Source: a bacterium
GTDB lineage: Bacteria > Sumerlaeota > Sumerlaeia > MVZB01
NCBI GenBank assembly: GCA_023480605.1
Contig: JAMCWS010000335.1
Span: 1-7,809, forward strand
DNA length: 7,809 nt
Direction of reading: 5' to 3'
How positions within the stretch are numbered: the first letter of the stretch is position 1; each line of letters begins with the position of its first letter. Below the pieces are notes generated by a model. It was not told the DNA's origin. It searched no databases and worked only from the letters and a program-made list of their open reading frames with translations. The position numbers and the translations under genes were made by a program. Of the stretch, positions 1-5,563 are shown one piece after another.

Positions 1-41
1 GTCGGCCTTTCGTGGCTGATATACTGCCGAAAGGTCTTACC

Positions 42-524
42 GTGAAACGCCACTGGCAACTTCCCGCGCCCCGGGGCGCGCTGATCGCCGCCGCGCTGGC
101 CTTGAGCCTGACCGCCGGCGCCGGGCTGGGCGTGGGGATCTTCACCTTTGTTTATGGGCGCGGCGCGTCGTATTTGACCAACAATCCCGAAGCGTGCGCC
201 AACTGCCACGTCATGCGCGATCACTTCGACGCCTGGCGCAAATCGAGCCACCATGCCGTGGCGGTCTGCAACGACTGCCATACGCCGGCCTCGCTGGCGC
301 CCAAGTACCTGACCAAGGGGCTCAACGGTTACCATCATTCGATGGCCTTTACGCTCAAGGAAATCGAAGGGCCGATCCGGATCACCGAACGAAATCGCGC
401 CGTGACCGAGCAGGCATGCCGGCGCTGCCACGCCGAGATTGTCCAGGCGGTCGACCCGCCGCACGGGGGAGGCGATAATCTATCCTGCATCCGATGCCAC
501 GCCTCGGTGGGGCATCTGGAGTAA
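42..524 (+). CDS. nrfH: NrfH-type tetrahaem cytochrome c, quinol dehydrogenase subunit of nitrite reductase
   Basis: Membrane-anchored cytochrome c that takes electrons from menaquinol and passes them to NrfA in the periplasm. Numbering from the GTG at 42 (160 aa), one hydrophobic helix lies at about residues 11-39. Four CxxCH haem sites follow: CANCH 52-56, CNDCH 76-80, CRRCH 126-130 and CIRCH 149-153. The first reads CxxCHxM, the arrangement in which NrfH uses Met as a haem-1 ligand. Length and motif order fit the NapC/NirT-NrfH family, and the next gene is nrfA, so NrfH is preferred over other members. Start choice: GTG 42 has GAAAGG at 29-34, 7 bases upstream, the same motif and spacing as nrfA. 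An in-frame GTG at 12 would add 10 residues, but any ribosome site for it lies outside the window. Confidence 0.92.
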   Translation: MKRHWQLPAPRGALIAAALALSLTAGAGLGVGIFTFVYGRGASYLTNNPEACANCHVMRDHFDAWRKSSHHAVAVCNDCHTPASLAPKYLTKGLNGYHHSMAFTLKEIEGPIRITERNRAVTEQACRRCHAEIVQAVDPPHGGGDNLSCIRCHASVGHLE

Positions 525-540
525 GGCAATCGCGGAATTT

Positions 541-568
541 GAATTACGAATTATAAATTACGAATCAT
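541..568. repeat. 14-bp tandem direct repeat in AT-rich nrfH-nrfA spacer
   Basis: Two 14-base units stand head to tail at 541-554 and 555-568 and agree at 12 of 14 positions. The shared core is AATTACGAAT. The whole spacer, 525-611, is strikingly AT-rich against its GC-rich flanks. It could be a promoter or operator region for nrfA, or the remnant of a short intergenic repeat. Confidence 0.5.
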
Positions 569-571
569 TAA

Positions 572-602
572 TTGATAATCACGACATATAAAACATTATA
601 AA
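572..602 (+). promoter_or_regulatory. Possible nrfA promoter
   Basis: TTGATA at 572-577 and TATAAA at 597-602 resemble -35 and -10 boxes, but the 19-base spacer is longer than ideal. An alternative TATAAA at 587-592 is too close to the -35. The predicted RNA start would fall just before GAAAGG (612-617), which sits 7 bases before the nrfA ATG. It would let nrfA be made in excess of nrfH. Weak call, based on AT content and box similarity only. Confidence 0.25.
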
Positions 603-624
603 CGCGTTCACGAAAGGCCGACCC

Positions 625-2178
625 ATGAGCGACAATGACAAACCGTCACAATCGAATCCCGACCCCGCGGCCGGGCGCGCCTGGCGGCGGCTGACGATCC
701 TCATCGTCCTGCTGACCCTCGGCGTGGGGGCGCTGACCTTCGGATTGACGGCATTGCTTGTGAATATATTCACGCATAAGCAAGAAGAGCGCAATCCGTT
801 CTATCGCGTTGTCGAACTGACCGACGAAACCGTGGATCCGGCCGTCTGGGGTAAAAATTTCCCACAACAATACGACGGTTACAAGCGCACGGTCGACATG
901 GTGCGCACCCGCTTCGGCGGCAGCGAGGCCTATCCCCACGCCCCCACCGCCACCGATCCGCGCACCAAGGTCTCGCACAGCCGTCTGGACGACGATCCAC
1001 GCCTGCGCACGATGTGGGCCGGTTACGCCTTCGCCGTGGACTTCCGCGAGGAGCGCGGCCACGCCTACATGCTCGAAGACCAGTCCTTCACCGGACGGCA
1101 GCAGGCATCGCCGCAACCGGGCGCGTGTCTGCATTGCCATGCCTCCACTTATGTGCCTTACAAGAAAATCGGCGGCGGCGACCTCATCAAGGGCTTCGAG
1201 AAGCTTAATCCCCTGCCCTATGCCGAAGCGCGCGCGCAAATGGAAATGGTCATGAAAGGCCTGGGTGACACCAGCCTGCATCCGGTGGCCTGCATCGACT
1301 GCCATGATCCCAAGACGATGCAGTTGCGCGTCACCCGCCCCGGATTCATCGAGGGAATCGCTGCGTCTAAAAAATCGGCCGAAGAAATTGACAATTATGA
1401 CCCCAACACGATGGCCACGCGCCAGGAGATGCGCTCATTCGTGTGCGGCCAGTGTCACGTCGAATACTACTTCAAGGGCAAGGAGAAACGCCTGACTTAT
1501 CCCTGGACCAAGGGTTTGAGGGCCGACCAGATCCTCTCCTATTACCAGGAAAACGGCCACAAGGACTGGACGCACGCCCTGACCGGCGCGCCGGCGCTCA
1601 AGGCCCAGCATCCCGAGTTCGAGATGTGGAACCAGGGCACCCATGCCCGCTCGGGCGTGACCTGCGCCGATTGCCACATGCCCTACAAACGGGTGGGCGC
1701 GCTCAAAGTGAGCGACCACCACGTCCGCAGCCCGTTGCTCAACATCAACAATGCCTGCCAGACCTGTCACAAGGTGCCGGAGAAAGAGTTGCTTGGGCGA
1801 GTGGTGCAGATCCAGTCAACGACGTATGAACTGCGCGGCATGGCGATGGATGCACTGATCGAACTGATCGGCCAGATCAAGGCCGCGCGCGAGGCCGGGG
1901 CGGGCGACGCCGACCTGGTCAAGGCGCTCGACTTGCAGCGTCAGGCGCAGTTCCTGCTCGATTTTATCGAAGCCGAAAATTCGATGGGTTTTCACGCCCC
2001 GCAGGAGACCGCCCGCGTGTTGTTTCTCTCGCTCGACAAAACCCGCCAGGGCCAGGCCGCTCTGCGCGGCATGGGGATGATTCCGCCCGGCATGGCGGCC
2101 GCCGTCGCGACGGGCGCAACCGACGCCGCGCCGCCCCCCGCCGCCGAATCCCCCGAGGCGACCGGATCGGGCCATTGA
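625..2178 (+). CDS. nrfA: Ammonia-forming cytochrome c nitrite reductase, pentahaem, CxxCH type
   Basis: Periplasmic catalytic subunit reducing nitrite to ammonium with six electrons (517 aa). Five haem sites are visible: CLHCH 168-172, CIDCH 223-227, CGQCH 274-278, CADCH 347-351 and CQTCH 378-382. By alignment from memory with the E. coli enzyme, the catalytic residues are Arg158, Tyr281 (in CHVEYYF) and His329 (in LKAQHPE). Calcium-site residues Glu280, Lys326 and Gln328 are also kept, and the Tyr-His spacing of 48 matches E. coli. The active-site haem has CxxCH in place of the usual CxxCK, so its lower ligand should be His; such NrfA variants are known. A hydrophobic stretch at about 22-46 has no obvious cleavage site and may be a retained membrane anchor. 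The tail after about 490 is Ala/Pro-rich. GAAAGG at 612-617 supports the start. Confidence 0.95.
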   Translation: MSDNDKPSQSNPDPAAGRAWRRLTILIVLLTLGVGALTFGLTALLVNIFTHKQEERNPFYRVVELTDETVDPAVWGKNFPQQYDGYKRTVDMVRTRFGGSEAYPHAPTATDPRTKVSHSRLDDDPRLRTMWAGYAFAVDFREERGHAYMLEDQSFTGRQQASPQPGACLHCHASTYVPYKKIGGGDLIKGFEKLNPLPYAEARAQMEMVMKGLGDTSLHPVACIDCHDPKTMQLRVTRPGFIEGIAASKKSAEEIDNYDPNTMATRQEMRSFVCGQCHVEYYFKGKEKRLTYPWTKGLRADQILSYYQENGHKDWTHALTGAPALKAQHPEFEMWNQGTHARSGVTCADCHMPYKRVGALKVSDHHVRSPLLNINNACQTCHKVPEKELLGRVVQIQSTTYELRGMAMDALIELIGQIKAAREAGAGDADLVKALDLQRQAQFLLDFIEAENSMGFHAPQETARVLFLSLDKTRQGQAALRGMGMIPPGMAAAVATGATDAAPPPAAESPEATGSGH

Positions 2179-2285
2179 CACACATGAGAACCTTTTTTTG
2201 ACCGAACAACCTTCGCGGCTTGATGTCCCATCGGCCATGTGCCGGAAAGACCTGGTTCAGGCCTTGCTTTTGCGTCCATTCGGCC

Positions 2286-2315
2286 TTGACAGCGCCACCG
2301 ACGGTCGATTAACTT
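2286..2315 (+). promoter_or_regulatory. Probable trpS leader promoter
   Basis: TTGACA at 2286-2291 is a perfect -35 consensus. TAACTT at 2310-2315 (18-base spacer) keeps the conserved TA...T of a -10 box; TTAACT at 2309-2314 (17-base spacer) is the alternative. Transcription would begin near 2321-2324, at or just before the leader-peptide ATG at 2325. That gives trpS its own promoter, separate from nrfHA, and a leader of roughly 165 bases. Confidence 0.5.
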
Positions 2316-2324
2316 CAAAACGCG

Positions 2325-2405
2325 ATGCGTGCGCGTGAATTCATCTCTGCCGCCTCCGGCGGCCGCTTCTGGTGGCGCCGCGGAATCCAATCCGTGGCCG
2401 AATGA
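2325..2405 (+). CDS. Trp-containing leader peptide of the trpS attenuator (26 aa)
   Basis: A short reading frame from ATG 2325 to TGA 2403-2405. Codons 15-19 read Phe-Trp-Trp-Arg-Arg, with the two Trp codons at 2370-2375. Trp is rare, so a tandem pair in a 26-residue frame just upstream of a tryptophanyl-tRNA synthetase gene is the hallmark of a leader peptide whose translation senses charged tRNA-Trp. The frame's position matches the RNA folds: Trp codons lie immediately before segment 1, and the stop codon lies immediately after segment 2. An in-frame stop at 2310-2312 and no other ATG, GTG or TTG before the Trp codons make 2325 the only conventional start. No Shine-Dalgarno site precedes it; with the predicted RNA start at 2321-2324 it may be translated leaderless. 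A 6-bp hairpin (2349-2363, loop TCC) lies inside it. Confidence 0.75.
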   Translation: MRAREFISAASGGRFWWRRGIQSVAE

Positions 2406-2473
2406 CAGGGCGCGCCCGGCGCACACGGAACGTAAAGAATCATCGGCCACGGCTCCCCGTGGCCGTTTTTGTT
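2377..2473 (+). promoter_or_regulatory. trpS transcription attenuator with alternative 1:2, 2:3 and 3:4 stems
   Basis: Segment 1 (2377-2383) pairs with segment 2 (2392-2398): 7 bp with one G-U, loop of 8. Segment 2 (2392-2401) pairs perfectly with segment 3 (2443-2452) over 10 bp. Segment 3 (2444-2452) pairs perfectly with segment 4 (2457-2465) over 9 bp. This works because the 9-mer CCGTGGCCG occurs twice, at 2392-2400 and 2457-2465, and its complement CGGCCACGG sits between them. 2:3 and 3:4 are mutually exclusive. A ribosome stalled on the Trp codons (2370-2375) would cover segment 1 and favour the 2:3 antiterminator. A ribosome at the stop codon (2403-2405) would cover segment 2 and favour the 3:4 terminator. 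The logic is that of the enteric trp and pheST attenuators; its use here is inferred. Confidence 0.8.
2444..2473 (+). terminator. Intrinsic terminator upstream of trpS (attenuator 3:4 stem)
   Basis: A perfect 9-bp stem, CGGCCACGG with CCGTGGCCG, closes a CTCC tetraloop and is followed by TTTTTGTT (2466-2473). It ends 15 bases before the trpS ATG and has no gene between it and trpS, so it would only make sense as a conditional terminator of the trpS transcript. Confidence 0.85.
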
Positions 2474-2487
2474 GAACACCACCGGCA

Positions 2488-3546
2488 ATGAAAGTCGAAA
2501 CACCGCTCATGTCCCCCAAAAAATCGATTCTTACGGGCGACCGGCCGACCGGGCCGCTCCATTTGGGCCACTACGTCGGCAGCCTGGCCAATCGCGTCCG
2601 GCTGCAGGAAGAATACAAGACCTTCATCCTCATCGCCGATATCCAGGCGCTGACCGACAACTTCGACCACCCCGAGATCCTCAAGGAAAACACCCTTCAG
2701 GTGATGCTCGATTACCTGGCCATCGGCCTGGACCCCGAGCGCGTGACCTTCGTGCTGCAATCGCTGGTGCCCGAGATCCACGAACTGGCGGTTCATTACC
2801 TCAACATGGTGACCCTGGCGCGGGCCTTCCGCAATCCAACGGTCAAGGCTGAAATTCAGGAGAAACGCGAGCGCAACGGCGGCAGCTCGATCTTCGGCGC
2901 CGACATGGACATTCCGCTGGGTTTCCTGATTTACCCGATTCACCAGGCGGCCGACATCACGGCCTTCGACGCCGACCTCGTGCCCGTCGGCGAAGACCAG
3001 TTGCCAATGATCGAACAAACGCGCGAGATCGTGCGCAAGATTAACAACCTCTACGGCGAGGGGACGCTCAAGGAACCCGAGCCGATGGTCGGATCGTTCG
3101 GGCGCCTGCCGGGCACCGACGGCAAGGCCAAGATGAGCAAGTCGCTGGGCAACTGCATCTACCTGAAGGACTCGGCCAAGGAGGTCGAGACCAAGGTGCG
3201 CGGGATGTTCACCGACCCCAAACGCATCCGGGCCGACATCCCCGGCACGGTCGAAGGCAACCCGGTCTTCATCTACCACGACGCGTTTAATCCCAACACC
3301 GAAGAGATCGAGGATTTCAAGCGGCGCTACCGCGAGGGCAAGGTGGGCGACGTCGAGGTAAAGAAAAGCCTCATGCGGGCGATCAACGCCTTCCTGGAAC
3401 CGATGCGCGAGCGGCGGGCGCGCTGGGAAGGCCGCTTGGACGACGTCGAGGCGCTGCTGATGGAGCACACGGCCCGCGCGCGCCAGACCAGCCGCGCCGT
3501 GCTCAACCGCGTGCGCGGCGCAATGGGCCTCAAGGCGCTGAAGTAG
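2488..3546 (+). CDS. trpS: Tryptophanyl-tRNA synthetase
   Basis: Class I aminoacyl-tRNA synthetase that activates tryptophan with ATP and charges tRNA-Trp in the cytoplasm (352 aa, near the usual bacterial length). The N-terminal signature ILTGDRPTGPLHLGHY holds the HIGH-type motif HLGH at 25-28. VGEDQ at 167-171 follows the typical QAADI stretch, and KMSKS is intact at 215-219. The 300-352 end is the usual charged anticodon-side helix region. Neither candidate start, ATG 2488 nor ATG 2509 (MSPKKSILTG), has a clear Shine-Dalgarno site; 2509 gives an N-terminus closer to typical family members. Expression is likely set by the attenuator just upstream. It is followed by a long palindrome at 3557-3628 rather than by a co-directional close neighbour. 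Confidence 0.96.
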   Translation: MKVETPLMSPKKSILTGDRPTGPLHLGHYVGSLANRVRLQEEYKTFILIADIQALTDNFDHPEILKENTLQVMLDYLAIGLDPERVTFVLQSLVPEIHELAVHYLNMVTLARAFRNPTVKAEIQEKRERNGGSSIFGADMDIPLGFLIYPIHQAADITAFDADLVPVGEDQLPMIEQTREIVRKINNLYGEGTLKEPEPMVGSFGRLPGTDGKAKMSKSLGNCIYLKDSAKEVETKVRGMFTDPKRIRADIPGTVEGNPVFIYHDAFNPNTEEIEDFKRRYREGKVGDVEVKKSLMRAINAFLEPMRERRARWEGRLDDVEALLMEHTARARQTSRAVLNRVRGAMGLKALK

Positions 3547-3556
3547 GGAATCGTTG

Positions 3557-3628
3557 TTACCGCAGAGACGCAGAGGTGCGGAGAAGGCCGAAATCGATTC
3601 TCTACACGCCTCCGCGTCTCTGCGGTGA
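3557..3628. repeat. Long imperfect palindrome (dispersed intergenic repeat type)
   Basis: ACCGCAGAGACGCAGAGG at 3559-3576 pairs with CCTCCGCGTCTCTGCGGT at 3609-3626 at 17 of 18 positions. The stem continues inward with GAGAA (3581-3585) against TTCTC (3598-3602). This 'CGCAGAGACGCAGAG' palindrome resembles a sequence I recall from intergenic DNA of many unrelated environmental bacteria; that is recollection, not a search. It begins 11 bases after the trpS stop. It could protect or end the trpS mRNA, though no T-run directly follows the stem; the nearest is TTTTTT at 3651-3656. Confidence 0.8.
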
Positions 3629-3653
3629 ATATTCCCCTGTTTGGCGTTTATTT

Positions 3654-3680
3654 TTTCGCTTTCTTTTCGTAATCCTTTCG
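3654..3680. repeat. Three TTTCG motifs phased at 11 bp
   Basis: TTTCG occurs at 3654-3658, 3665-3669 and 3676-3680, each exactly 11 bases from the last, about one helical turn. They lie in the AT-rich stretch between trpS and the next gene. They may be a regulatory array on one DNA face or chance in a T-rich tract. Confidence 0.4.
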
Positions 3681-3735
3681 CATATGCTTCATAAGAGATG
3701 AGGGGTGCATGGTCTTCGGAATGAGGAGAAGGCAG

Positions 3736-4251
3736 ATGCTGGGATTACACATACTCGACATACCAATCTATAGGTGCACAAAAGAAGAGTATTATAGAGA
3801 GATGGATGATGCAGTTATCAAGGCTGTGAATTATGTGGAGAGTGCTACTCGTATGCCGCTTGATAGAACTTCTACGATCTATGAAACCATCCAAAACGAC
3901 GAGAGGCATCGTTTAGGAGGTCCTTGGGAGTTTAATCAGATCGTCGGATGGCTGCAACTATACGCCGAACCCGCTTGCGTTTGCGGAAATCCATGGTGGA
4001 TCGATGCCAAGCGCATTTCGCCAAGGATGCGAAAAAAAATCTTTTACTTGGTCACACCAAGTGACGTTTTGGGAACACATTTCTATCCGGAGGATGATTC
4101 GAAAACCATATACCTGAAAACGCTGGAAAAGATTGAAAGTTATGCGAAGCAGAAGCGCCTAAAAAGAAGGTACGTGGATTTGGATACCTTCCGCAGTATC
4201 GGACCTTATCTCGATTGGCGCAGATTGATCGAAAGAGCGGCCACAAAATAG
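3736..4251 (+). CDS. Unrecognised protein, AT-rich orphan between trpS and lexA
   Basis: I do not recognise this 171-aa protein. It looks soluble: no signal peptide or membrane segment is visible. It has an acidic N-terminal third (KEEYYREMDD), a Cys-containing central stretch (CVCGNPWW) and a basic C-terminal part (KQKRLKRR). A stretch of FNQIVGWLQLY suggests an amphipathic or buried helix. Start choice: ATG 3736 has AGGAGAAGG ending close upstream, 7 bases between AGGAG and ATG. In-frame ATGs at 3709 and 3721 are less well placed; GAGGGG (3700-3705) is only 3 bases before 3709. The base make-up is unlike its neighbours: 3721-3840 is about 41% G+C against about 61% in trpS. That suggests recent acquisition. 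The gap to lexA is 24 bases, so the two may share a transcript. Confidence 0.7.
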   Translation: MLGLHILDIPIYRCTKEEYYREMDDAVIKAVNYVESATRMPLDRTSTIYETIQNDERHRLGGPWEFNQIVGWLQLYAEPACVCGNPWWIDAKRISPRMRKKIFYLVTPSDVLGTHFYPEDDSKTIYLKTLEKIESYAKQKRLKRRYVDLDTFRSIGPYLDWRRLIERAATK

Positions 4252-4254
4252 ACT
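4225..4254 (+). promoter_or_regulatory. Possible lexA promoter
   Basis: TTGATC at 4225-4230 and TAGACT at 4249-4254 are 18 bases apart, the same spacing as the trpS pair. Transcription would start near 4261, just before the AGGTGA ribosome site (4263-4268). The boxes lie in the last codons of the preceding gene. Moderate to weak support. Confidence 0.3.
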
Positions 4255-4275
4255 GAAAGGCAAGGTGATTTTCCC

Positions 4276-4881
4276 ATGTATCTGACCCGTCGCCAACGCG
4301 AGATGCTCGATTGCATCGAACATTTTATCCGTCGGCATGGTTATTCACCGACGCTGGAAGAAATCGGCCAGATCATGGGCCTTTCGTCGCTGGCCACGGT
4401 GCACAAGCACTTGCAGAACCTGGAAGCCAAGGGCCTGGTGCGCCGCAACTGGAACCACAGCCGAGCAATCGAGATCGTTCCCCAGAAAACCACGGTGCGT
4501 GGCGGCGCGCTGCCCCTCATGGGCGAAGTGGCCGCCGGCTACCCGATCGAGGCGATCGAGAATCCCGAGACCATCGAAGTGCCGCGCGGCTTCGTCGGTA
4601 AAAAAGATTCGTTCGTTCTGCGAGTGCGGGGTAATTCGATGGTCGACGACGGCATCCGCGACGGCGACCTGATCATCGTCGAAAGCCGCCGCACGGCCCA
4701 GCCGGGCCAAACGGTCGTGGCCCTGGTCGACGGCGCCGAGGCCACCGTCAAACGCTTTTACCCCGAAGGTGAAACAATCCTGCTCCAGCCGGCCAACCCC
4801 GCCATGCCTCCGCTGCGCTATCCGGCCGGGCAAGTACTGATTCAGGGGGTCGTGATTGGATTGATGCGGTCGTATCGGTGA
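4276..4881 (+). CDS. lexA: LexA repressor, SOS regulator with self-cleavage domain
   Basis: Transcriptional repressor of DNA-damage genes that cleaves itself when RecA filaments form (201 aa, typical length). The N-terminal winged helix-turn-helix covers about 1-65, with the recognition region near GLSSLATVHKHLQ (35-47). The peptidase domain follows: cleavage site Ala87-Gly88 in GEVAAGYP, catalytic Ser121 in RGNSM and catalytic Lys159 in ATVKRFY. All are intact, so it should be cleavable. AGGTGA at 4263-4268 stands 7 bases before the ATG. It lies 24 bases after the AT-rich orphan and is convergent with lptE, with 22 bases between stop codons. I see neither an enterobacterial CTGT...ACAG nor a GAAC...GTTC box upstream, so its operator is likely of another type or further away. 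Confidence 0.95.
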   Translation: MYLTRRQREMLDCIEHFIRRHGYSPTLEEIGQIMGLSSLATVHKHLQNLEAKGLVRRNWNHSRAIEIVPQKTTVRGGALPLMGEVAAGYPIEAIENPETIEVPRGFVGKKDSFVLRVRGNSMVDDGIRDGDLIIVESRRTAQPGQTVVALVDGAEATVKRFYPEGETILLQPANPAMPPLRYPAGQVLIQGVVIGLMRSYR

Positions 4882-4903
4882 GATCGAATGTAAAATGCGG
4901 TAT

Positions 4904-5563
4904 TTAGTGCTCCGCGCCGAGGCGTTCGCGGTAGACGGTCCGGCCGTGGACGTCCTCGGGGGTGCGCGTTTCGGGCAGCTTGACCCCGGGGGGCAGGCCG
5001 CTCAGTTCGGGCGGGAAACCCTCGATCGTGCGATTCATGATCCGCGTGGCCAGCTCGCGCAGGATGGCGTCTTTCTTGTCGGGTTCGGAAACGTAATGAA
5101 TCGAACGCGGATCGGCTTCGACCTCGCGGATAAGGGTGACTTTCCCCAGGTCGGCCATCGGTTTCTTTTCGTCTCCGTCCGGCTCGAGCAGTTTGACCGA
5201 CGCGGTGACGATCACTTCGACGCGTTTATTAATATAGTCGCCCGAGCGGCCGGAGGGACGCTCGCGCCAGTCGACGATGTCGGTGGCCAGCGTCAGGTCG
5301 GCCTGGTCTTTGCGAACGATGTCGAGTCGCCCGTCGGCCAGAAACGCTTCCTGGATCTGGCGCGTCACGATCTCCTCGAGGCCGGGCTCGAAAGAACTGT
5401 TATGGGCCATCGGCACATAAAGGCCGCGCACCCAGGAAGGCAACGTGCGCACCGGCGCGACGCGCTCGCAGCCGCTCAGCGCCGCGGCGGCGACCAGGAT
5501 CGACAGGCAGGCCGCAAAGACGGTGCGCGCCCATCCCGCCCGGTTGGAGTCCATGTTGTTCAT
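4904..5563 (-). CDS. lptE: LptE-like LPS-assembly lipoprotein
   Basis: Probable outer-membrane lipoprotein that works with LptD to insert LPS (219 aa). It has an N-terminal hydrophobic segment at about 12-31 ending in a lipobox, Leu-Ser-Gly-Cys, with Cys32 as the lipidated residue. The following pattern is typical of the LptE family: a short beta strand (GLYVPMAHNSSFEPGLEE, about 47-64), a helix, then FLADGRLDIVRKDQADLTL with its conserved ADGRL-type stretch. A Pro-rich tail (about 183-205) is extra. The family is divergent, so a related envelope lipoprotein remains possible. The ATG (5563-5561) overlaps the stop of the lolA-like gene by 4 bases, a sign of translational coupling. A second in-frame ATG sits three codons on. 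Confidence 0.75.
   Translation of the reverse strand: MNNMDSNRAGWARTVFAACLSILVAAAALSGCERVAPVRTLPSWVRGLYVPMAHNSSFEPGLEEIVTRQIQEAFLADGRLDIVRKDQADLTLATDIVDWRERPSGRSGDYINKRVEVIVTASVKLLEPDGDEKKPMADLGKVTLIREVEADPRSIHYVSEPDKKDAILRELATRIMNRTIEGFPPELSGLPPGVKLPETRTPEDVHGRTVYRERLGAEH

Noticed and set aside
12..41. Longer nrfH start at GTG 12.
   Set aside because: GTG 42 has a GAAAGG site at the same 7-base distance as nrfA, and the extra 10 residues add nothing recognisable. The upstream context of GTG 12 is outside the window, so it is not excluded.
570..590. FNR-type site at TTGAT before nrfA.
   Set aside because: Only one half-site matches; the partner reads ACGAC rather than ATCAA.
2179..2260. Terminator after nrfA.
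   Set aside because: A T7 run (2193-2199) is present but no adequate stem precedes it; CCTG-GTT-CAGG further on is too short and has no T-run directly after it.
2367..2402. T-box riboswitch: TGGTGGCGCCGCGG resembles the T-box core, and TGGC would match a tRNA-Trp discriminator G.
   Set aside because: The invariant A of TGGNACC is G here, the element is about 65 bases from the terminator instead of overlapping it, and I see no stem I with a specifier loop. The same bases are better explained as Trp-Trp-Arg-Arg codons of the leader peptide.
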